From Alloprevotella rava (GTDB taxonomy: Bacteria; Bacteroidota; Bacteroidia; Bacteroidales; Bacteroidaceae), in the NCBI RefSeq assembly GCF_014195585.1, contig NZ_JACICA010000003.1:248001-312000 (forward strand): DNA of 64,000 nucleotides, read 5' to 3'. The translations under genes and the position numbers were made by a program. Below are positions 9,516-18,888 of this stretch, one piece after another. The notes under the pieces were generated by a model, which did no database searches, had not been told where the DNA came from, and worked only from the letters and a program-made list of their open reading frames with translations. Every line of letters starts with the position of its first letter. The stretch's first letter is position 1.

Positions 9516-9659
9516 GCGTTCGTCCGTATCTGTCTGAACCGCGCGCCTCTGTGGCTAAAACCTGTTGATAAGTCCCGAATCTCCATTCGTAAGTGCTTGG
9601 TTTTGGGAGACTTGATAAGGATGTTTTCGGCTTAGACTTTTCAAAATAGGAAACTTTTT

Positions 9660-9714
9660 AAGCAGGCTTTGATTGTAAGTGTTTGATAATCAAAGTCTGC
9701 TTGCTTTGTTTTGG
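9660..9714 (+). terminator. Terminator after recA
   Basis: 15-bp arms with one mismatch (9660-9674 and 9688-9702, AAGCAG-CTTTGATT type), 13-nt loop, followed by a T-rich tract. The 375-bp gap also holds the nrdJ promoter and nothing else I recognise. I see no cobalamin riboswitch. Confidence 0.75.
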
Positions 9715-9753
9715 AAAACTTTTATGGAAAAGATAAATATACACGCGAAGATT

Positions 9754-9785
9754 TTTGGAAATGTGGGTGGGATTATATAGCTTTG
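9754..9785 (+). promoter_or_regulatory. Promoter of the class II ribonucleotide reductase gene
   Basis: -33 TTTG (9754-9757), 20-nt spacer, -7 TAGCTTTG (9778-9785). It implies an untranslated leader of about 100 nt before the GTG start at 9891. Confidence 0.7.
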
Positions 9786-9890
9786 TATTCCGAAAAAGGG
9801 AGAGGAGAGTTTTATCCCAGAAACTGATAAGAGATGATGTTCCTCTTCTTTATATAATACGTTATTTACATTCTCTAAAATCTTCATAAG

Positions 9891-12428
9891 GTGGAACAAA
9901 AAATCTACAGCTACGATGAAGCGTTTGAAGCGTCCCTCGAATATTTTGGTGGCGACGAGTTGGCGGCCCGCGTGTGGGTCAATAAATACGCTCTCAAGGA
10001 CTCGTTTGGCAATATCTATGAGAAAACGCCCGCTGATATGCACTGGCGCTTGGCCAACGAACTTGCCCGCATAGAAAATAAGTATGAAAATCCGCTGTCG
10101 GTGGAGCAAATCTTTGAGCTTCTCGACCATTTCCGCTATATTGTTCCCGCAGGCTCGCCCATGTCTGGTATCGGCAATCCGTTCCAAGTAGTGAGCCTTT
10201 CCAATTGCTTTGTGATAGGCATCGATGGCGATGCAGATTCCTACGGCGCAATCATGAAGGAAGACGAAGAGCAGGTGCAGCTGATGAAGCGTCGCGGTGG
10301 CGTTGGTCACGATCTTTCGCAGATTCGTCCGAAGGGTTCTCCCGTTAAAAACTCCGCCCTTACCTCAACAGGTATTGTTCCGTTTATGGAACGCTTCAGC
10401 AACTCTACGCGCGAAGTGGCGCAGGACGGCCGACGCGGTGCACTGATGTTGTCCGTCAGCATCAAGCATCCCGACAGTGAGGCCTTTATCGACGCGAAAA
10501 CCGAAGAGGGCAAAATCACGGGTGCAAACGTCAGCGTGAAAATTGATGATGCTTTTATGGAAGCCGCTGTTGCCGGAAAGAAATATCAGCAGCAGTACCC
10601 CATTGATAGCAACGACCCGAAGGTGGTCAAAGAAATAGAGGCGCAGGCTCTTTGGCAAAAGATCGTTCACAACGCATGGAAGAGCGCGGAACCTGGCGTA
10701 CTCTTCTGGGACACGATCATACGCGAAAGTATCCCCGACTGCTATGCCGACCTCGGTTTCCGTACGGTGAGCACGAATCCTTGCGGAGAAATCCCGCTCT
10801 GCCCCTATGATAGCTGTCGATTGTTGGCCATCAATCTGTATAATTATGTAGATAATCCATTTACAGAGCAGGCTTCTTTCAACTTTGAAAAGTTCCGCGA
10901 CCATGCAGCTAAGGCGCAGCGACTGATGGATGATATTATCGACTTGGAACAAGAAAAGATAGATTTGATTCTCAGTAAGATCGCCGATGATCCGCAGACG
11001 GAAGAGGTCAAAGAAACAGAGCGACATCTCTGGGAGAAAATCAAGCGCAAAACTGGCATGGGCCGACGCACGGGCGTAGGTATCACAGCCGAGGGCGATA
11101 TGCTTGCAGCCCTCTCTCTGCGCTATGGCACTCAGGAAGCAACGGACCAGGCTGTGGCTGTTCAGCGCACGCTCGCGCTGGAGGCTTATCGCTCCAGTGT
11201 CACGATGGCTCGTGAGCGTGGACATTTCGAGATTTTCGATGCAAAGCGTGAAGAGAAAAATCCGTTTATCCTTCGTATCAAAGAAGCCGACCCACAGCTC
11301 TATGAAGACATGGTGAAATATGGTCGCCGCAATATAGCTTGTCTCACGATAGCTCCCACGGGGACGACATCACTCATGACACAAACCACCAGCGGTATTG
11401 AACCTGTTTTCTTACCCGTCTATAAGCGCCGCCGAAAGGTCAATCCTAATGACCCGAAGGTGCGTGTCGATTTCGTGGACGAAACCGGCGATGCTTTTGA
11501 AGAGTATATCGTGTATCACCATAAGTTCCTCACGTGGATGAAAGCCAATGGTTTAGACACGGAAAAGAACTATACGCAGGAGGAAATCAACCAGTTGGTG
11601 GCGCAGTCACCTTACTACAAGACCACGGCAAACGATGTGGACTGGCTGATGAAGGTTTCAATGCAGGGTGACATTCAGAAGTGGGTGGACCATAGTATCT
11701 CTGTCACCGTGAATCTCCCGAACGATGTTGATGAGGCTCTTGTTGATCGCCTCTATGTGCAGGCTTGGCGCAGCGGCTGCAAAGGATGTACGATTTACCG
11801 CGATGGAAGTCGATCGGGCGTTATGATCAGCGTCAGCAAGAAGAAAGAGAAAGAAACTCAGGTTTGCCAACCTCCTGAAGTGGTCGAGAAGCGTCCCGAT
11901 GTGTTGGAGTGCGATGTTGTTCGTTTCCAAAATAATAAAGAAAAATGGGTGGCATTTGTGGGGCTGCTCGATGGACGTCCCTACGAAATCTTTACAGGTT
12001 TACAGGACGACGATGAAGGTATCGTGCTGCCCAAGAGTGTGACAAAAGGACACATCATAAAGGCCAATTGTTCTGATGGATCTCATCGCTACGATTTCCA
12101 GTTTGAGAATAAGCGCGGCTATAAAACGACAGTAGAAGGTCTGTCCGAAAAATTCAATAAAGAGTTCTGGAACTATGCCAAACTGATTTCAGGAATCCTT
12201 CGCTACCGTATGCCGATTGAAAATGTTATCAAACTCGTCGGTTCCATGCAGATGGAGAGCGAGAGCATCAACACGTGGAAAGCTGGTGTTGAGCGCGCCT
12301 TGAAGAAGTACATACAAGATGGTACGGCTGCTAAAGGTCTCACTTGCCCTAACTGTGGTCACGAAAGTCTTGTTTATCAAGAAGGCTGTCTGATCTGTAA
12401 AAACTGCGGCGCCAGCCGTTGTGGATAA
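9891..12428 (+). CDS. nrdJ: Adenosylcobalamin-dependent (class II) ribonucleoside reductase
   Basis: 845-aa enzyme reducing ribonucleotides to deoxyribonucleotides with a coenzyme B12-derived thiyl radical, which makes dNTP synthesis oxygen-independent. The redox Cys106 (SLSNCF) and the active-site loop NPCGEIPL (296-303) are present. Also present are GMGRRTGVGI, APTGTTSLMTQTTSGIEP and GCKGCTIYRDGSR. The C-terminus has a zinc-ribbon-like CPNCG...CKNCG array (about 820-842), typical of this subclass. The start is GTG at 9891; an ATG would truncate the conserved N-terminus. Its own promoter and terminator make it monocistronic. A frame of 286 aa on the opposite strand is a shadow. Confidence 0.96.
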   Translation: MEQKIYSYDEAFEASLEYFGGDELAARVWVNKYALKDSFGNIYEKTPADMHWRLANELARIENKYENPLSVEQIFELLDHFRYIVPAGSPMSGIGNPFQVVSLSNCFVIGIDGDADSYGAIMKEDEEQVQLMKRRGGVGHDLSQIRPKGSPVKNSALTSTGIVPFMERFSNSTREVAQDGRRGALMLSVSIKHPDSEAFIDAKTEEGKITGANVSVKIDDAFMEAAVAGKKYQQQYPIDSNDPKVVKEIEAQALWQKIVHNAWKSAEPGVLFWDTIIRESIPDCYADLGFRTVSTNPCGEIPLCPYDSCRLLAINLYNYVDNPFTEQASFNFEKFRDHAAKAQRLMDDIIDLEQEKIDLILSKIADDPQTEEVKETERHLWEKIKRKTGMGRRTGVGITAEGDMLAALSLRYGTQEATDQAVAVQRTLALEAYRSSVTMARERGHFEIFDAKREEKNPFILRIKEADPQLYEDMVKYGRRNIACLTIAPTGTTSLMTQTTSGIEPVFLPVYKRRRKVNPNDPKVRVDFVDETGDAFEEYIVYHHKFLTWMKANGLDTEKNYTQEEINQLVAQSPYYKTTANDVDWLMKVSMQGDIQKWVDHSISVTVNLPNDVDEALVDRLYVQAWRSGCKGCTIYRDGSRSGVMISVSKKKEKETQVCQPPEVVEKRPDVLECDVVRFQNNKEKWVAFVGLLDGRPYEIFTGLQDDDEGIVLPKSVTKGHIIKANCSDGSHRYDFQFENKRGYKTTVEGLSEKFNKEFWNYAKLISGILRYRMPIENVIKLVGSMQMESESINTWKAGVERALKKYIQDGTAAKGLTCPNCGHESLVYQEGCLICKNCGASRCG

Positions 12429-12459
12429 CACCAAGAGGCTTATACCTCACCATACAATT

Positions 12460-12499
12460 ACTGCCGCCTATTTCATAACAGAATAGGCGGCAGTTTTAT
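12460..12499 (+). terminator. Terminator after nrdJ
   Basis: Perfect 13-bp arms ACTGCCGCCTATT (12460-12472) and AATAGGCGGCAGT (12482-12494), 9-nt loop, then TTTAT. Confidence 0.85.
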
Positions 12500-12505
12500 A
12501 TGCTT

Positions 12506-12620
12506 ATCTTCGAAAAAATGTACTAAATCTCATTTTGTATCTTCGAAAAAGTGTATATTTTTCTTGTTTTATCTTCGAAAAAGTGTGTTAAATTTGGTTT
12601 TAGTCTTTGGAAAAGTGTGG
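12506..12620. repeat. Tandem ATCTTCGAAAAAGTGT repeats
   Basis: Four units start at 12506, 12539, 12571 and 12603 (period 33, 32, 32). The core is ATCTTCGAAAAAGTGT in the middle two, with one change in the first; the fourth is degenerate (GTCTTTGGAAAAGTGTG). They lie between the convergent ends of nrdJ and folB. The spacers differ, so these are spaced binding-site-like cores and not a simple slippage repeat. Confidence 0.8.
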
Positions 12621-12621
12621 T

Positions 12622-12990
12622 TTAGGCTTCTTCTCGCTTCGTTGTTAGCGTGACGCTAGCGCCTAGGCAGGCGGCTCCGATGGGCGGGTTTACTTTGGTG
12701 AGCGTCAGGGTGACGGCACTGATGAGCGGAAAAGTAGTGAGCAGGCGGCGGTTGATGCGGCCGCAAACGTGCTCAAGGAGGTTGGAGGGTTGCTCCATTT
12801 CTTTACGCACAACCTCATAGACACTGGCGTAATTGACCGTTCCATTCAAATCGTCCTCCTCTATGGCCGTGGTGGCATCGGGGAGAATGAGGCGCACATC
12901 AACGGTGTAGTCGCCGCCCACTACGCGCTCTTGCGGCAAGCAGCCGTGAAAGGCGTAGAACTGAAGTTGGTGAAGGGCTATCTCTATCAT
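12622..12990 (-). CDS. folB: Dihydroneopterin aldolase
   Basis: 122-aa folate-pathway enzyme converting 7,8-dihydroneopterin to 6-hydroxymethyl-dihydropterin. The family signatures FYAFHGCLPQERVVGGDYTVDV (here split by position about 12-33), TVNYASVYEVV (about 50-60), LLEHVCGRI and VTLTKVNPP are all visible, with length typical for FolB octamers. It lies 13 bp downstream of murF-alr on the same strand, so it probably is the last gene of that transcript. Tandem cores described at 12506-12620 abut its 3' end. Confidence 0.93.
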   Translation of the reverse strand: MIEIALHQLQFYAFHGCLPQERVVGGDYTVDVRLILPDATTAIEEDDLNGTVNYASVYEVVRKEMEQPSNLLEHVCGRINRRLLTTFPLISAVTLTLTKVNPPIGAACLGASVTLTTKREEA

Positions 12991-13003
12991 CTTGATTCTT
13001 TTT

Positions 13004-15475
13004 TTACTGGAAATATACTCTCTTTACGCGTTCGCTGATACTTGTGAGTACCTCATACGGAATGGTCTGCAAGACATCGCTCAGCACTGTTACTGGGAGA
13101 TTGTCGCCAAATATCTCAACGCTGTCGCCCTCATGACAAGGAATGCCCGTGACATCGATCATACACACATCCATACAGATGTTTCCCACATAGTAAGCCT
13201 TCTTCCCGTTGACCAGACAATAGCAATGACCGTTGCCAAGGTGGCGGTTGAGGCCGTCAGCATAGCCAATGGGGATGGCAGCAATGCGACTCGGTCGCGT
13301 GATAGTGCCTTTCCGACTGTAGCCTACTGTCTCGCCTGGCGCAACATCGCGAATTTGCAAGATAGTAGTTTTCAGTGACGACAGATTATGGATCACGTGA
13401 TTGTCGATAGGGTCGATGCCATACAAGCCCAAGCCGAGGCGGCACATATCAAGGTGGCGCTCCGGGAAACGCTCTATGCCCGCCGAATTGCAGATGTGGC
13501 GCAGAATCTTGTGGGAGAAAGCCAGTTGCAACTGCTTTGAACCCTCATCGAAGAGCTGGAACTGCTGTGCGCTGAACTCATCGAATTTTGGACTGTCGCT
13601 ACCTACGAAATGGGAGAATACGGAGCGCGGAATGAGCGCCGACTGGTGTTTGAGGCGATCAATGAGTTGTGGCATATCCGTCTTAGGATTGAAGCCCAGA
13701 CGGTGCATGCCCGTGTCGAGTTTAATATGAACGGGGAAATTAGAAATACCCTGCTTGCGCGCCGCCTTAATGAGTGCTTCGAGTAAGCGGAAGTTGTAAA
13801 CCTCCGGCTCAAGATCGTATTCGAACAACGTATTGAAGGACGACATCTCGGGGTTCATGATGATGATGTTAGCCGTGATGCCCGCCTTTCGGAGGTCTGC
13901 GCCCTCGTCGGCCACGGCCACAGCCAAGTAGTCAACCCCTCTGTCTTGCAGCGTCTTAGCTATCTCGATGCTTCCTGCCCCGTAAGCGGAGGCTTTGATC
14001 ATGCAAACGAGCTTTGTCTCGGGCTTCATGAACGAGCGGTAGAAGTTGAGATTCTCCGAAAGGGCTTCGAGGTTCACTTCGAGCGTTGTCTCGTGCACTT
14101 TCAAAGAGAGAAGTTCGGTGAGTTCCTCAAAATTGAATTCACGTGCACCTTTCAGCAACACGAGTTCATGTTGTATCTCGTTGAGCACGCCGCTCTCCAA
14201 CAGTGCCGAGGTAGAAGGGAAGAAGCGTTTCTTGATTGTAAACGCGGAGTGGGCAGCTGCAATCTGAGGCCCTACGCCAATGATGCGGTCGATGCCGCGC
14301 GAGTGAACCATTTCTGCCACTTTCGCGTAGAGTTCTTCGTTGCTCATTCCGCTCTGCTGGATATCGCTAAGGATAAGTGTGCGCGTCATTCCGTTTTGGT
14401 CGGGGCGGCGACTCATAAAGTCCAGTGCGATGTCGAGCGAGTTTACATCGTTGTTGTAGCTATCGTTGATGATTGTGCAGCCTCTTACGCCCTGCTTTAC
14501 TTCCAAGCGCATCGCCACTGGTTCGAGCTTCTTCATGCGTTCGGCAATAACGGAAGGGCTGATGTGGAGGTAGAGGCAGACAGCCAGCGCGTTGAGAGCG
14601 TTCTGGATAGAAGCGTCGTCAACGAATGGAATCGTCATCTCATAGTTTTTCTTGAGATAGGCATAGGCTATCTCTGTAGAAGTTTCATTCTTCTTAATGG
14701 TGTGGATAAACAGAGGACTATCAGCATCTTTGCGCGACCATGCCAATAGATCTCCCGTATAGAGCGAGCGTTGGACACAATCGGAGATCACGGGATCGTC
14801 ACCATCGTAGATGAGGATATTAGTATCTTTGAAAAGACTCAGCTTCTCCAAGCATTTCTCTTCTATAGTGGCAAAATTCTCCTGATGAGCTTGCCCGATA
14901 TTGGTCATTACGCCAATGGTGGGTTGGATAATGGCGCGCAAAGTTTGCATCTCGTCGGGCTGGCTGATGCCTGCTTCGAAGATGCCTATCTGGCTCTGCT
15001 CGTTGAGCAAGCAAACGGAAAGCGGCACTCCCACTTGTGAATTGTAGGATCGCGGGGAGCGCGTGACCACCATGGAGGGAGATAGCAACTGATAAAGCCA
15101 TTCCTTAACAACCGTCTTGCCGTTGCTGCCCGTCACGCCAATAACAGGGACGGAGAATGCCTCGCGGTGGCGTTCGGCCAATCGCTGGAGAGCTTTGAGC
15201 GGCGAGATAACCAATAGGAAGTTAGCTTCGGGATAGAGTTCCTCATAATGATTGGGGACAGTTCCAACAACAAAGTTGCGCACACCGCGGCGGTAGAGGT
15301 CGGCGATGTACTTATGTCCGTCGTTGCGCTTTGTGCGCAGGGCGAAAAAGAGAGAAGTTTCAGGAAAGGCTAAAGAGCGGCTATCCGTCAGCAACCAGTC
15401 GATTTGGGCATCCAAGTGATGGCCAAACAGACGCGCTCCAATGAGCGCAATAACTTTTTCAAGAGAATAATGCAT
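13004..15475 (-). CDS. murF-alr: Bifunctional MurF ligase / alanine racemase
   Basis: 823-aa fusion acting in peptidoglycan precursor synthesis. Residues about 1-455 are UDP-MurNAc-tripeptide:D-Ala-D-Ala ligase with ATP loop GSNGKT (116-121) and the Mur ligase signature ISQPDEM (about 198). Residues about 460-823 are a PLP alanine racemase with Schiff-base Lys494 in MIKASAYGAGS and the LDTGMHRLGF motif. The racemase supplies D-alanine for the substrate used by the ligase half, which makes the fusion metabolically sensible. The fusion is usual in Bacteroidales. It is probably co-transcribed with folB downstream and GSCFA upstream (46-bp gap). Confidence 0.96.
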   Translation of the reverse strand: MHYSLEKVIALIGARLFGHHLDAQIDWLLTDSRSLAFPETSLFFALRTKRNDGHKYIADLYRRGVRNFVVGTVPNHYEELYPEANFLLVISPLKALQRLAERHREAFSVPVIGVTGSNGKTVVKEWLYQLLSPSMVVTRSPRSYNSQVGVPLSVCLLNEQSQIGIFEAGISQPDEMQTLRAIIQPTIGVMTNIGQAHQENFATIEEKCLEKLSLFKDTNILIYDGDDPVISDCVQRSLYTGDLLAWSRKDADSPLFIHTIKKNETSTEIAYAYLKKNYEMTIPFVDDASIQNALNALAVCLYLHISPSVIAERMKKLEPVAMRLEVKQGVRGCTIINDSYNNDVNSLDIALDFMSRRPDQNGMTRTLILSDIQQSGMSNEELYAKVAEMVHSRGIDRIIGVGPQIAAAHSAFTIKKRFFPSTSALLESGVLNEIQHELVLLKGAREFNFEELTELLSLKVHETTLEVNLEALSENLNFYRSFMKPETKLVCMIKASAYGAGSIEIAKTLQDRGVDYLAVAVADEGADLRKAGITANIIIMNPEMSSFNTLFEYDLEPEVYNFRLLEALIKAARKQGISNFPVHIKLDTGMHRLGFNPKTDMPQLIDRLKHQSALIPRSVFSHFVGSDSPKFDEFSAQQFQLFDEGSKQLQLAFSHKILRHICNSAGIERFPERHLDMCRLGLGLYGIDPIDNHVIHNLSSLKTTILQIRDVAPGETVGYSRKGTITRPSRIAAIPIGYADGLNRHLGNGHCYCLVNGKKAYYVGNICMDVCMIDVTGIPCHEGDSVEIFGDNLPVTVLSDVLQTIPYEVLTSISERVKRVYFQ

Positions 15476-15521
15476 AATTATTATCCCGTTATGAGACGTT
15501 TTTATTTTGTTTTCTTTTATC

Positions 15522-16430
15522 CTAAAATAATCGAGGTTCTTCTACTGCCGGCTTATCCGTCGCTATGAGTTTGTGAGCGGTTCGGCGGCGTTCTTTCTCC
15601 AGCGTTTGTGCTTGTCGGCTTGTTTCGGAAGTGAATGTCCATTCGCGGAAACGCTGCCAAACATAGTCGGAGGCTTGAGCTGAAGGATGCAGCATATCGG
15701 CTTCGAAGAAACGATAATCGCGCAACTCGTCTGTCACGATTTCGTAGGCAGGAAAATAGAGCGCGTTGTCGTTGACCGTACAAAGTCGGTCGACAGCCAG
15801 CATAAGCGTAGACTTTGCTAGTTGGTTGCCGTGCATACCATATTTTGCATAGCGATAAGGACTGATGGTGAAGAGCACTTTCAGCCGTGGAAGTTCGCGC
15901 TTAAAGGCTTCGAGCAGCGGATTCCAGGCGTTGCAAATTGTTTCGAGGTCAATGGTTTGTTCTTGAAACGTTGTGGCCAACTCTTTGTGGCAGTTGCCCA
16001 CCACGTAGCCTTGTGTGCGGTGCAGGTAAGCATGGTTAGTGCCCAGCGTGATGGTGAGAATATCGGCTTCACGCAGTAAGTTGGATGCCTTCTCAAAAGC
16101 CTCCATGATTTTCCGCTTACAGTCAATGCGCTCTTGGGCGGAAAAATGCGTTGAATGAAGCCAACTGTGCCACAGCCCATCGCGCCCCTTGAAGATGTAG
16201 GAATCTGGAAAGAACAAAGAGCCTTCCAGCAAAATTTCCAACGCCATGCGGATGCTCTCAGGATTATAGAGCACGCCAAAAGGATTGACACACACTTGTC
16301 CGTCGGGGAGAGCCTCCTTCATGCGAGCACCTATGCTGTCGGCAAAACAAGAGCCCATCAGTAGGACGCGGCTTGCGGGCGTCACCGTTAGGGCTGTCTT
16401 GGGCAAATCAACTATCGTTCTAAATTCCAT
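15522..16430 (-). CDS. GSCFA domain protein
   Basis: 302-aa protein named for its motif, here LLMGSCFADSIG with GSCFA at residues 26-30, and LTITLGTNHAYLH and ADMLHPSAQASDYVW further on. The Gly-Ser/Asp-x-x-His arrangement suggests an SGNH-like hydrolase or esterase fold, with substrate unknown. I start at ATG 16430; the frame extends four codons to a TTG but no better signal is there. It sits upstream of murF-alr on the same strand, so a cell-envelope role is possible but only inferred from context. Confidence 0.85.
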   Translation of the reverse strand: MEFRTIVDLPKTALTVTPASRVLLMGSCFADSIGARMKEALPDGQVCVNPFGVLYNPESIRMALEILLEGSLFFPDSYIFKGRDGLWHSWLHSTHFSAQERIDCKRKIMEAFEKASNLLREADILTITLGTNHAYLHRTQGYVVGNCHKELATTFQEQTIDLETICNAWNPLLEAFKRELPRLKVLFTISPYRYAKYGMHGNQLAKSTLMLAVDRLCTVNDNALYFPAYEIVTDELRDYRFFEADMLHPSAQASDYVWQRFREWTFTSETSRQAQTLEKERRRTAHKLIATDKPAVEEPRLF

Positions 16431-16491
16431 ACTTAGCTGCAAAAATACGTGTTGAGGGAAGAAATAAGCCTATTATCAGTGAAAAAGTTTG

Positions 16492-16499
16492 TAGTTTTG
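16492..16499 (+). promoter_or_regulatory. -7 box upstream of the YfcE-like gene
   Basis: TAGTTTTG, about 50 bp before the start. The -33 element is poor. Confidence 0.5.
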
Positions 16500-16555
16500 C
16501 ACCTCATCATGGGTGGAAAGCCTCAAAAGGAGGCGACATCTGTATTTTTATGTGT

Positions 16556-17098
16556 ATGAAATATCTAATAGTTTCTGATATTCACGGCTCTCTGCCGGCT
16601 TTGGAGCGCGTGCTCGATTTCTTCCATAAGGAGCATTACGATATGCTTTGTATCTTGGGCGACATTATCAATTATGGTCCTCGCAATGGTTTGCCTGAAG
16701 GCTTAGACCCTAAAGGTATTGTGGAGCGTCTCAACCCTTTGGCTGATCGCATTGTGGCCATTCGTGGAAACTGTGATAGCGAGGTGGATCAGATGCTGCT
16801 CGATTTTCCGATACTTAGCGACTATGCGCTGCTTGTTGAGGGCGGGCAACGGATATTCTTGACTCACGGTCATGTGTATGGTGAACAGAATTTGCCGCGT
16901 GCCGGTTTCGATGTTTTTATTTATGGGCATACCCATCTGTGGAAACTGGAGCGCGACGAGCAGGGTAGGGTGATTTGCAACACGGGTAGTCCCACTTTCC
17001 CGAAGCAACAGCGTCCCGCTACGTTCTGCACGCTGGAGAACGGAAATCTCAGTGTGCGCCTGCTGGACGGAACGATTCTCAAAACAATAACTCTGTGA
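16556..17098 (+). CDS. YfcE/MJ0936-type metallophosphodiesterase
   Basis: 180-aa calcineurin-like phosphoesterase. Metal ligands are visible in SDIHGS (near the N-terminus), LGDIINYGPRNG, RGNCDSE, THGHVYG and YGHTHLW, in the order and spacing of the YfcE family, which hydrolyses phosphodiesters in vitro. The physiological substrate is unknown. Two starts two codons apart are possible (16550 and 16556). Transcribed divergently from the GSCFA gene. Confidence 0.9.
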   Translation: MKYLIVSDIHGSLPALERVLDFFHKEHYDMLCILGDIINYGPRNGLPEGLDPKGIVERLNPLADRIVAIRGNCDSEVDQMLLDFPILSDYALLVEGGQRIFLTHGHVYGEQNLPRAGFDVFIYGHTHLWKLERDEQGRVICNTGSPTFPKQQRPATFCTLENGNLSVRLLDGTILKTITL

Positions 17099-17597
17099 TG
17101 TAAATTATCACGGTTGCTTTCTTCTTTTTGTGAGCTTTAATTTACAAACGATTTTCTGGTTCTAGAAACGGAAACAACCTTTTTTTGTGTTTTTTTATCG
17201 GCCTGTTCGCTTGTTTTGCTTAATTTGATTGGTCGGAATGCTAAAGAAAGGGGGATTTTTCTCTAAGAAATGCGTTTTTTAGCTTATTCTGTCAGCTGAC
17301 AGCCTTATTCTATCCGAAAATTTCCTTATTCTATCCAAGAATTTCCTTATTGTATTTTCAATTCCTCGGCGAGAAAATAAAATTCCTCGGCGAGAAATTT
17401 TAATTTGCCCTATAGAAATTGAAAATAGGCCTATTTTTTTGATGCAAAAAACGGGCGTTCTTTTCGATCGTAGGCGAAGAAATTGATTTTTGAGCCTCTC
17501 TTGAGGCTATAGACTGCGAAAAATGTTGATAAGATAAGATGTAGATAAATTTGTTTTATGCTTCTTTTACAGTAAATGGAGTTATATGACAACTTTA
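17099..17597. other. Intergenic region with repeats (convergent gap)
   Basis: No gene seen. It contains copy 2 of the AATAAGG repeat (17279-17352) and a tandem pair of AATTCCTCGGCGAGAAA (about 17360-17376 and 17381-17397). Otherwise AT-rich and featureless between the convergent yfcE-like and bcp genes. Confidence 0.7.
17279..17352. repeat. AATAAGG/GTCAGCTGAC intergenic repeat, copy 2
   Basis: Starts with CTTATTCTGTCAGCTGACAG and CCTTATTC, followed by two more TTTCCTTATT units. Lies between convergent genes. Confidence 0.8.
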
Positions 17598-18050
17598 TTA
17601 TTCTCCTAATATCTGTGCGGAATGCTCTTTCACCTTGATTTCTTTCGGGCTCATAATACGCGTGATAACGCCTTGTTCATCGGTGATAAACGTGGTGCGG
17701 AACACGCCCATTGTGGTGCGACCGTACATCTTCTTTTCTCCGTACACGCCGAGGGCTTCAACGAGGCGCTTCTCCGTGTCGCAAATGAGCGGGAAGGGGA
17801 GTTGATATTTTTCGATAAACTTCTTGTGCGATTTCTCGTCTTGAATGCTGCATCCAAGTACCTTATAGCCTTGTGCGAGGAAACGCTCGTAATTGTCGCG
17901 CAGGTTGCAGGCCTGATTGGTGCAACCCGGTGTAGAATCGCGTGGGTAAATGTATAACACTACTTTTGAGCCACTCAGCTCGCTCATTGTCCATTCTTTG
18001 CCGTCTTGGTCTACGCCCAGCACTTCCGGCAGCTTTTGTCCTATTTCCAT
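17598..18050 (-). CDS. bcp: Thioredoxin-dependent thiol peroxidase (BCP/PrxQ)
   Basis: 150-aa peroxiredoxin reducing H2O2 and organic peroxides with electrons from thioredoxin. In STPGCTNQACNLRD the peroxidatic Cys43 and resolving Cys48 are spaced as in the BCP alpha2 type. The start is ATG 18050 (MEIGQKLPEV), the usual N-terminus; the frame continues 27 codons further upstream without family similarity. It lies 88 bp downstream of yaaA on the same strand, so the two peroxide-defence genes probably form one operon. Confidence 0.94.
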   Translation of the reverse strand: MEIGQKLPEVLGVDQDGKEWTMSELSGSKVVLYIYPRDSTPGCTNQACNLRDNYERFLAQGYKVLGCSIQDEKSHKKFIEKYQLPFPLICDTEKRLVEALGVYGEKKMYGRTTMGVFRTTFITDEQGVITRIMSPKEIKVKEHSAQILGE

Positions 18051-18138
18051 AATTGTAAGTTTAAAATTGAAGCCCCTTTTCTTCTCTCTATGAAGGGAGT
18101 GCTCTCTCCTGTAGTTTGAAGCGGAGCGCATTTAGGGG

Positions 18139-18888
18139 TTATAATTGAATGTCTAAATCGTCTTGAATTCTTTGTAGGAATGCTTCCACGCTTTCTCCCT
18201 CGGAGACTAACTGGCGCAGGTCTCTTGCTTGTTTGATAATCTCTCGCGTCATCGCCCCGCGGCAACTCTTGGCATAGATGGCGGGAGAAACCATGCGGCC
18301 GTTCTTCTCAATGTAGAACGTGGGCTGAATCACACGCACTTCTTTCTTGACGTGCTTCCAATCGAAGAGGTGCTCCATCTCCTTCGTGGCCAGGTGCACG
18401 AGGATTCCATCGTCGGACTGCACGGCACGGATGAGTTCCTCCGTCAGCCGCGGCTTCCAAAAATCAAACATGGTGCGTTCTTCGGTGGCTTCCAACTTCA
18501 CCTTGCCTTCCATGCGGTAGGGGTGGATGAGGTCGAGCGGTCGCAAAAGCCCGTAGAGAAAAGAAGTAATGAAGAGATGTTCTTGTGCAAAACGGAAGTC
18601 ATCGGCCGAAAATTCTGCCGCTTTCAAGTGTTTGTAAGCTTGTCCGAAATAGGCCAAAATGGCAGGCATTTTCTCATCCTCTTCTCTGAACGACTGATAT
18701 CGCAAAAGGTTCTCTGCCGCCAGTTGTGGACTGCATTTCAGTGCGTTTCTCACCTCTTCCACATCCCATTGGCTCACCTCCAGCGCAAAGCGTTCGGCCT
18801 CGGCTTCAAAGCGTGGGCGCGAGGTGCAGGGCACCTGCGTATCAGTCTGCGCATTCATTATTTTAGCACAAGCCAGCAGTATTTGCAT
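18139..18888 (-). CDS. yaaA: Peroxide stress protein YaaA
   Basis: 249-aa YaaA/DUF328 family member, a protein that in E. coli limits intracellular free iron and DNA damage under H2O2 stress. Family signatures are AILAYFGQAYKHL, FITSFLYGLLRPLDLIHPYRMEG and PAIYAKSCRGAMTR. Length is normal. Followed by bcp on the same strand, which supports a shared oxidative-stress role. No binding site for a peroxide regulator is recognisable by eye. Confidence 0.92.
   Translation of the reverse strand: MQILLACAKIMNAQTDTQVPCTSRPRFEAEAERFALEVSQWDVEEVRNALKCSPQLAAENLLRYQSFREEDEKMPAILAYFGQAYKHLKAAEFSADDFRFAQEHLFITSFLYGLLRPLDLIHPYRMEGKVKLEATEERTMFDFWKPRLTEELIRAVQSDDGILVHLATKEMEHLFDWKHVKKEVRVIQPTFYIEKNGRMVSPAIYAKSCRGAMTREIIKQARDLRQLVSEGESVEAFLQRIQDDLDIQL

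Noticed and set aside
9516-9890. Cobalamin riboswitch before the B12-dependent reductase
   Set aside because: I could not find the B12-box or the surrounding conserved core; only a terminator and a promoter are visible.
10365-11225. 286-aa open frame on the minus strand
   Set aside because: Fully antisense to nrdJ, whose protein is unmistakable; the frame has no recognisable domain.
12506-12620. Possible CRISPR array
   Set aside because: Cores are only about 16 bp, spacers are about 16 bp, there are only four units and no cas gene.
13946-14749. 267-aa open frame on the plus strand
   Set aside because: Shadow inside murF-alr.
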